A DNA stretch of 64,000 nucleotides from positions 6,880,664 through 6,944,663 of the forward strand of contig CM049315.1 in NCBI GenBank assembly GCA_026874595.1, written 5' to 3'. Positions 61,230 through 64,000 of this stretch are shown here, piece by piece; position 1 is the first letter of the stretch; each line of letters starts with the position of its first letter. A model generated the notes under the pieces. That model saw only the letters and a program-made list of their open reading frames with translations. It made no database searches and had not been told where the DNA came from. This DNA is from Sipunculus nudus (taxonomy: Eukaryota > Annelida > Sipuncula > Golfingiida > Sipunculidae). The position numbers were made by a program, and so were the translations under genes.

Positions 61230-62373
61230 TTTCATTTGCACGCCGCCGCGGCCGTCGCGTAGGATTCCGGAGAACTCCTCCGTAACCGCTGGGCTGAATT
61301 TCACAAAACCCATCATTATGTTCAGGTCACATGTGAACTGCTGCGCCCCGATTTTGTTTTGACCTCTGACCTTTCCCCTGTGCCCAGCGTCCATTTGTGC
61401 GTCTGTTTCCATACATAAACCAACATATCTCGGGAACCTTTTGACCTTTCAGGAAAAAATTTTTTTACAAATGTAGCCCTTGGATAGCTTTATAACATAC
61501 ACAAAAAATGGTGGCACCACCTGCAACCATGTTTGCACAGTGTCCATCTGTTCATCTGCCTTGGGTTAAAATCACTCATATCTCTGCAGTGGTTTGACTA
61601 ATTCACCTGAAATTCAGCATGCGTATACATCCTGGATAGCTTTCTTCATTTTATGACAGGTGGCGCCACCTACATATACATTCATGCTGCAGACATCCAA
61701 GCTCATATCTGGGGAACCGTTTGACCGATTTGGCCAAAATTTTGCATGTGTATAGATCTCACATAGCTCTTTATCATACGCAAAACTGGTTGCCCCACCT
61801 GCAACCATTGTGCACACCGTCCGTCTGTTTGTCTGCCGTGGGATAATATCACTCATATCTCTGCAATGGTTTGACATATCTGCCTAAAATTTTGCAGTTT
61901 TATACATCCTGGAAAGCTTTCTTGATTTTATGAAAGGTGGTGCCACCTACATTCTAGTTTACACTGCAGACATCCCAGCTCATATCTAGGGAACCATTCG
62001 ACCGATTGGGCCAAAATTTTGCATGTGTATAGATCTCACATAGCTCTTTATCATACACAAAACTGAAAGGGCCACCTGCAACCATTTTTGCACGGTGTCT
62101 GTCTGTTTGTCTGCCTTGGGATAAAATCACTCATATACATGTAGTGGTTTGACCTTTTGCCTAAAATTTTGCATATGTATACAACTTGGACAGCTTTCTG
62201 GATTTCTGGTAGGTGGCGCAACCTACATACACATTTCGGCTGCAGACATCCATGCTAATATGCAACACACTTCACTCTATTTCCCCTTGCCACTCAATCC
62301 AGGCTTCACTTCACCTTTTCCACTCTGATTTGGGTGGATACACGTAGTCGCTTTTCGACTACGTGTATTCTAG
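61230..62373 (+). mobile_element. Helitron-like family B, 3' half with intact hairpin and CTAG
   Basis: Opens with a CpG-rich ACGCCGCCGCGGCCGTCGCG stretch, then a perfect DR1-type TGACCTCTGACCT at 61360-61372. Four tandem units follow, with palindrome blocks at 61510 (GGTGGCACCACC), 61659-61670 (perfect), about 61936 (GGTGGTGCCACC) and about 62213. Each has CACTCATATCTCTGCA(G/A)TGG and CATCCTGGATAGCTTTCTT. The end is a perfect 13-bp hairpin ATACACGTAGTCG (62338-62350), 5-nt loop, and its complement (62356-62368), then TTCTAG at 62368-62373 with T after it. Hairpin plus CTAG next to T is the classical Helitron 3' terminus. The unit order and the block before the hairpin match 37838-37942. Confidence 0.75.
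62338..62373 (+). other. Helitron 3' terminal hairpin and CTAG
   Basis: A stem of 13 perfect pairs with loop CTTTT, then T and CTAG directly after the right arm. Presumed termination signal of rolling-circle transposition. Confidence 0.8.
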
Positions 62374-62504
62374 TTATTTATTATTCAAGTGTAGTTGGTG
62401 CTGGAACTGGTCACAGTGCATAGCCTAAGCTATGTCTGCACAGTTCCCCTGACCATAAGTTTGACAGTTCAGGTTTTTGTAATGGAAGGCGAGTTGACAG
62501 TGGA

Positions 62505-62650
62505 TACAAGTTACGCCAGTATAGTGAGAGAGGCGGAGGAAGCGGGACAACCCGGAGAACCTGGAGAGAACCACCGACCTACAACCCACTCTCATGGCAG
62601 CACCTAGGATCGAACCTGAGTTGTTGGCGGGGAGGGCTGGGTGTTTGCCT
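62505..62650 (-). mobile_element. SINE-like fragment with B box
   Basis: On the minus strand, CAGGTTCGATCCTAGGTGCT contains a canonical B box (GGTTCGATCC), followed by GCCATGAGAGTGGGTTGTAG and GGTGGTTCTCTCCAGGTTCT then CCGGG, a body seen in many invertebrate SINE-type repeats. The A box upstream is not recognisable. The 70-codon plus frame here is a shadow. Confidence 0.5.
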
Positions 62651-63280
62651 GTTTGTGGGGTGCAGTTCAGTGTACTGCTGTTTTGCCAACAGGATCATGT
62701 GGTAGTTGATGCAGAAACATTTAAAGAAAATGGTGGTATTCTTAGGAGAAGAAAGCCCTGAAAACAGCAACCACAAACTTGTACATGGAAACAAGTCCAC
62801 AAGTGTGTCCGAATGCACAGCCGGCCATACCTGCACCATATTTTGTAATATTCTTCAATTTCAGAAGCAAATGCTATCTTGATCACTGCCCTTGTATACA
62901 ACCTGCTTTAATCAATATGTCCATATGACCTGGGTTAAGATCCATACAAGAAACTCTGCATTTGCATTTACATTTAAATGCAAAGTTAAAATATTCAATT
63001 TTCATATGTAAATGTAGTTCTAAAGTGCTACCTCTGAATAACAATACAATGTGACAACAAATTCCTTAAAATATCATGTAATAATTTTCAGTAATATACT
63101 CTACCACAAACCTGACTCAATAGCTCCATTGACAGAGTTATTTATTATATCATACTTATATCAGGTGGCAAAAATAAAAGTTCAATATTATAAGGACCTT
63201 GCTTTTGATATTTCTTATCACATATGCATTTAGATTCAGTAATATTTAATTGCCTTAGCACTTATCCTTGAATCATGCCA
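62651..63280. other. Unassigned AT-rich DNA
   Basis: Nothing recognised. Confidence 0.45.
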
Positions 63281-63289
63281 TCCCAGTTT

Positions 63290-63560
63290 AAACCCTGTGG
63301 CTGTGCAGACTATGAGCTTAAAAGTCTTTAAGATCTGAATAGGTATCCTTCTCCTGGCTCTCTTTCCAGCTGGGCTGCCACCCTTGAATTACGTCCGATT
63401 TTCTGACTGGGATATCCCTCTGGAGGTTGCCATGGATATCAGGAGCAGCCACCAGAACCCTCCAGAGTGTTGTCCACGGCAACATCAATCAAGGCTTGTC
63501 CTGGCCTGACAGGAAACACGTTAGGAACAAAGAACAGCTTAAACACTCTTGACCAGTAAC
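63290..63560. other. Complex non-repetitive island with RFX-like sites
   Basis: Mixed-composition sequence containing GGTTGCCATGGATATC and, 45 nt later, GTCCACGGCAAC, both similar to RFX X-box half-sites (GTTGCCATGGNAAC). No open frame. Possible regulatory element, or simply a chance motif pair. Confidence 0.25.
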
Positions 63561-63765
63561 TTACAGCCAGACTTCCTATGAGATCAGTGTATTTTTTCTC
63601 TGAAGTTCATTCTTCTTGTGTTTCTTTTACTGCTAGAAACTGACCTGGGACATAAACATATTTCATGTTTCAAGATTCAAGCTGACAACAAATAATGATT
63701 CATGGTTTTGTTCTTATCTCTACTTCATTGTTATACATACTTCCACAATAGTGTTCATAAAGAAA

Positions 63766-64000
63766 ACAAATGACTCATGGGTCATGAGGCTAAGCCGACT
63801 GACATGTTGACAATTATGTCCTTGCACAGGCAACTAATTAAGATAATGTACGTGACATCATAGTTCATGCATATTAGCTCAAGTTCATCAAGACCCATTA
63901 GCACACCAAATTTGAAGACAATCCATACAGCCGTTCCTGAGGAATCTGGCATTTGTGTGTATTTTGCATTAATTCTGGGGTGCTCAAACATGGCCTGTAA
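63766..64000 (+). mobile_element. Start of a Helitron-like family A element, runs off the window
   Basis: AAACAAATGACTCATGGGTC then ATGAGGCTAAGCCGACTGA at 63766-63802 is a slightly diverged copy of the family A 5' terminus (one mismatch in the TGACCCATGGGTCA palindrome). Downstream has the dispersed-core wording CACCAAATTTGAAGACAATC then CCGTTCCTGAGGAAT. Confidence 0.6.

Noticed and set aside
62505-62650. Functional tRNA gene on the minus strand
   Set aside because: Only a B box is present; the rest is SINE-type body.

Overview
The window looks like non-coding, AT-rich DNA from a metazoan genome, most likely a marine invertebrate and plausibly a mollusc. I infer this from the repeats: several families of short Helitron-like elements with a tandemly repeated core, an ACGG microsatellite and a terminal hairpin. 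As I remember it, this is the plan of the bivalve 'pearl' elements. There are also tRNA-derived SINE pieces, inverted-repeat (MITE-like) elements and long satellite arrays. I found no protein-coding gene, exon, rRNA or functional tRNA that I can support. All reading frames are short, and the longest (230 codons) lies wholly inside a satellite. The window is probably a large intron or a gene desert.

Layout. 0.55-2.1 kb: Helitron-like sequence with a 143-bp tandem core rich in TGACCT half-sites. 4.2-4.9 kb: a SINE fragment and a small MITE. 8.5-9.9 kb: a 75-bp foldback and a 1-kb inverted-repeat element. 10.3-10.7 kb: a perfect 144-bp duplication. 11.7-15.4 kb: a mosaic of Helitron-like units, including one reversed 3' end. 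18.3 kb: a minisatellite. 20.4-23.8 kb: two adjoining satellites (380-bp and 49/51-bp units). 24.2-31.2 kb: a Helitron-like element, a 2.3-kb satellite of 26-bp units, then a second Helitron-like element. 32.4-32.7 kb: a clean MITE with a 5-bp target duplication. 33.5-35.0 kb: another Helitron-like element. 36.5-37.9 kb: two runs of Helitron-like units facing each other. 41.4-42.7 kb: a dispersed repeat family. 49.3-50.8 kb: a Helitron-like element lacking its 3' end. 51.0-52.1 kb: a MITE-like element with microsatellites and a tRNA-like insert. 54.6-56.2 kb: a SINE and a Helitron-like element with 145-bp units. 61.2-62.4 kb: a Helitron-like 3' half ending in a perfect hairpin and CTAG. From 63.77 kb another element start runs off the window.

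The most interesting pattern is that several element families with little overall similarity share one design. At the 3' end they carry a hairpin of 13-14 bp arms and a tiny loop. At the 5' end they carry a short palindrome and a subterminal inverted repeat matching the 3' hairpin. The core is tandem, and in two families it is built around the perfect palindrome GGTGGCGCCACC followed about 40 nt later by an ATGC-A-rich motif. Between the repeats lie islands of complex, non-repetitive sequence that could be conserved regulatory elements. That is a guess from texture only.
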